34,469 nt of DNA from Ruminococcus flavefaciens (GTDB taxonomy: Bacteria; Bacillota; Clostridia; Oscillospirales; Ruminococcaceae): contig DBYI01000047.1 of NCBI GenBank assembly GCA_002310115.1, positions 2,727 through 37,195 on the forward strand. Direction: 5' to 3'. The notes beneath the pieces were generated by a model that saw only the letters and a list, made by a program, of their open reading frames with translations, did not search any database and was not told the DNA's origin. How positions within the stretch are numbered: position 1 is the first letter of the stretch; every line of letters begins with the position of its first letter. Position numbers and translations under genes: made by a program. Shown here in pieces: positions 33,487 to 34,469 of this stretch.

Positions 33487-34416
33487 ATGATATATAATAA
33501 CGTTCTAGAGGCTATCGGGCATACTCCGATGATAAAGCTGAATCGAATGAACAAAAAAGGAAGCGCTGATGTCCTCGTAAAGTTCGAGGGCCTCAACGTA
33601 GGAGGTTCTATAAAGACCCGTACGGCATACAACATGATACGTCATGCTGAAATGGAAGGCAAGATACATGAAGGCACGGTAATCGTCGAGCCTACAAGCG
33701 GTAATCAGGGTATCGGTCTTGCTCTTGTTGGTGCTGTCAAGGGTTACAGAACTATAATCATAATGCCTGACTCCGTCAGTGAGGAGCGCAGGAAGCTAGT
33801 CAATCACTATGGCGCTGAGGTAATGCTTATACATGACGATGGAGATATTGGCAAGTGTATACAGGAGTGCCTTGATACTGCTTTGAAAATGGCAGAGGAG
33901 GATGAAAATGTTTTCGTTCCGCAGCAGTTCGCAAACGTGAATAATATAGGTGCTCACAAATTTCACACGGCTCTTGAGATACTGGAGCAGACTGCGGTAA
34001 AGATAGACGGGTTTTGCTCAGGAATAGGTACAGGCGGTACAATAACAGGTATCGGTGAGGCTCTTAAGGCACAGTATCCCGATATGGTCATATGGGCTGT
34101 AGAGCCTGAAAATGCGGCTATTCTTGCAGGTGGAAACATTGGAACTCATCTGCAGATGGGAATAGGCGACGGAATAATTCCTGATATCCTCAATCAGAAC
34201 ATATATGATGATATATATATAGTTACCGATGAGGAAGCTATTCAGACAGCAAAGGACCTTGCTTCAAAGGAAGGTATAATGTGCGGTATTTCCAGCGGAA
34301 CTAATGTAGCGGCTGCTCTTAAGCTAGCAGAAAAGCTTGGTGAGGGCAAAACTGTTGTAACTATTCTTCCCGATACTGCGGAGAGATATTTCTCGACACC
34401 ACTTTTTGAAGAATGA
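33487..34416 (+). CDS. cysK: Cysteine synthase (O-acetylserine sulfhydrylase), PLP fold type II
   Basis: Makes cysteine from O-acetylserine and sulfide; 309 residues, normal length. It opens with NNVLEAIGHTPMIKLNRM. The PLP lysine lies in GGSIKTRTA (the canonical form is GGSVKDR). The substrate loop reads PTSGNQGIGLA (Gln where TSGNTG is usual), and the glycine-rich phosphate loop is GIGTGGTITG. The C-terminal GISSGTNVAAAL and PDTAERYFSTPLF are standard. AAGGAG precedes the ATG. It has no T-box or S-box leader in view. The small deviations could also fit a related beta-replacement enzyme, but cysteine synthase is the best reading. It ends 53 bases before the window edge, with nothing further recognised. 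Confidence 0.93.
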   Translation: MIYNNVLEAIGHTPMIKLNRMNKKGSADVLVKFEGLNVGGSIKTRTAYNMIRHAEMEGKIHEGTVIVEPTSGNQGIGLALVGAVKGYRTIIIMPDSVSEERRKLVNHYGAEVMLIHDDGDIGKCIQECLDTALKMAEEDENVFVPQQFANVNNIGAHKFHTALEILEQTAVKIDGFCSGIGTGGTITGIGEALKAQYPDMVIWAVEPENAAILAGGNIGTHLQMGIGDGIIPDILNQNIYDDIYIVTDEEAIQTAKDLASKEGIMCGISSGTNVAAALKLAEKLGEGKTVVTILPDTAERYFSTPLFEE

Positions 34417-34469
34417 AATTAACGCCTAAGTGCGTAATAAATAATAGGAGCTTCCTGTAAAAGAATAAA

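Noticed and set aside
33487..34416. Possible non-cysteine-synthase beta-replacement enzyme, because of GGSIKTR and TSGNQG
   Set aside because: Length and the remaining motifs fit cysteine synthase, and there are no siderophore or diaminopropionate genes beside it.

Overview
The window looks like a chromosomal segment of a low-GC, Gram-positive, fibre-degrading gut or rumen clostridium, most like Ruminococcus (R. flavefaciens type). Reasons: strong TTGACA/TATAAT promoters and AGGAGG ribosome sites, an S-box (SAM-I) riboswitch before metK, a clostridial dgt-dnaG-sigA operon, and above all a secreted multidomain pectin esterase that carries a dockerin, the hallmark of a cellulosome. The genus assignment is inference from these features, not from a database search.

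Layout. From 1 to about 16.8 kb every gene lies on the minus strand and most are housekeeping: a truncated ychF, a cytoplasmic EAL (c-di-GMP phosphodiesterase) protein with an unusual beta-helix tail, the dgt-dnaG-sigA operon, an IMPACT/YigZ protein, rpmE, a flavin-type oxidase overlapping a polytopic membrane protein, a phosphoglucomutase, and an operon of a second c-di-GMP phosphodiesterase with a 6-phosphofructokinase. At 16.8-17.0 kb transcription diverges and nearly everything after runs on the plus strand: a two-component system, a stand-alone candidate small RNA with C-rich loops, the SAM-I riboswitch with metK and a small unknown gene, the dockerin-bearing double CE12 esterase, a signal-peptide-less SpoIID/peptidoglycan-binding cluster, gltX, a divergent methionyl-tRNA synthetase, a decayed gene and a cysteine synthase. 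A two-gene minus-strand unit (anchored Thr-rich protein plus cyclophilin) sits at 24.9-25.9 kb.

How the parts relate. Two EAL proteins, both with intact EAL catalytic motifs and decayed GGDEF motifs, suggest that c-di-GMP is degraded here in response to PAS-sensed signals; one is co-transcribed with glycolytic pfkA. metK under SAM control, a MetRS-like enzyme and cysteine synthase all touch sulfur amino-acid metabolism, but they are separate transcription units and the proximity may be chance.

Least ordinary items: (1) the EAL/beta-helix fusion and its 104-nt leader, which can form an H-type pseudoknot whose loop contains a perfect anti-Shine-Dalgarno; (2) the 130-nt C-rich RNA at 19.36-19.49 kb; (3) the three-gene SpoIID/PG-binding cluster without export signals; (4) the MetRS paralogue with a KASSS signature; (5) the CE12-CBM13-dockerin-CBM35-CE12 esterase. 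No tRNA, rRNA, CRISPR array, transposase or prophage was seen.
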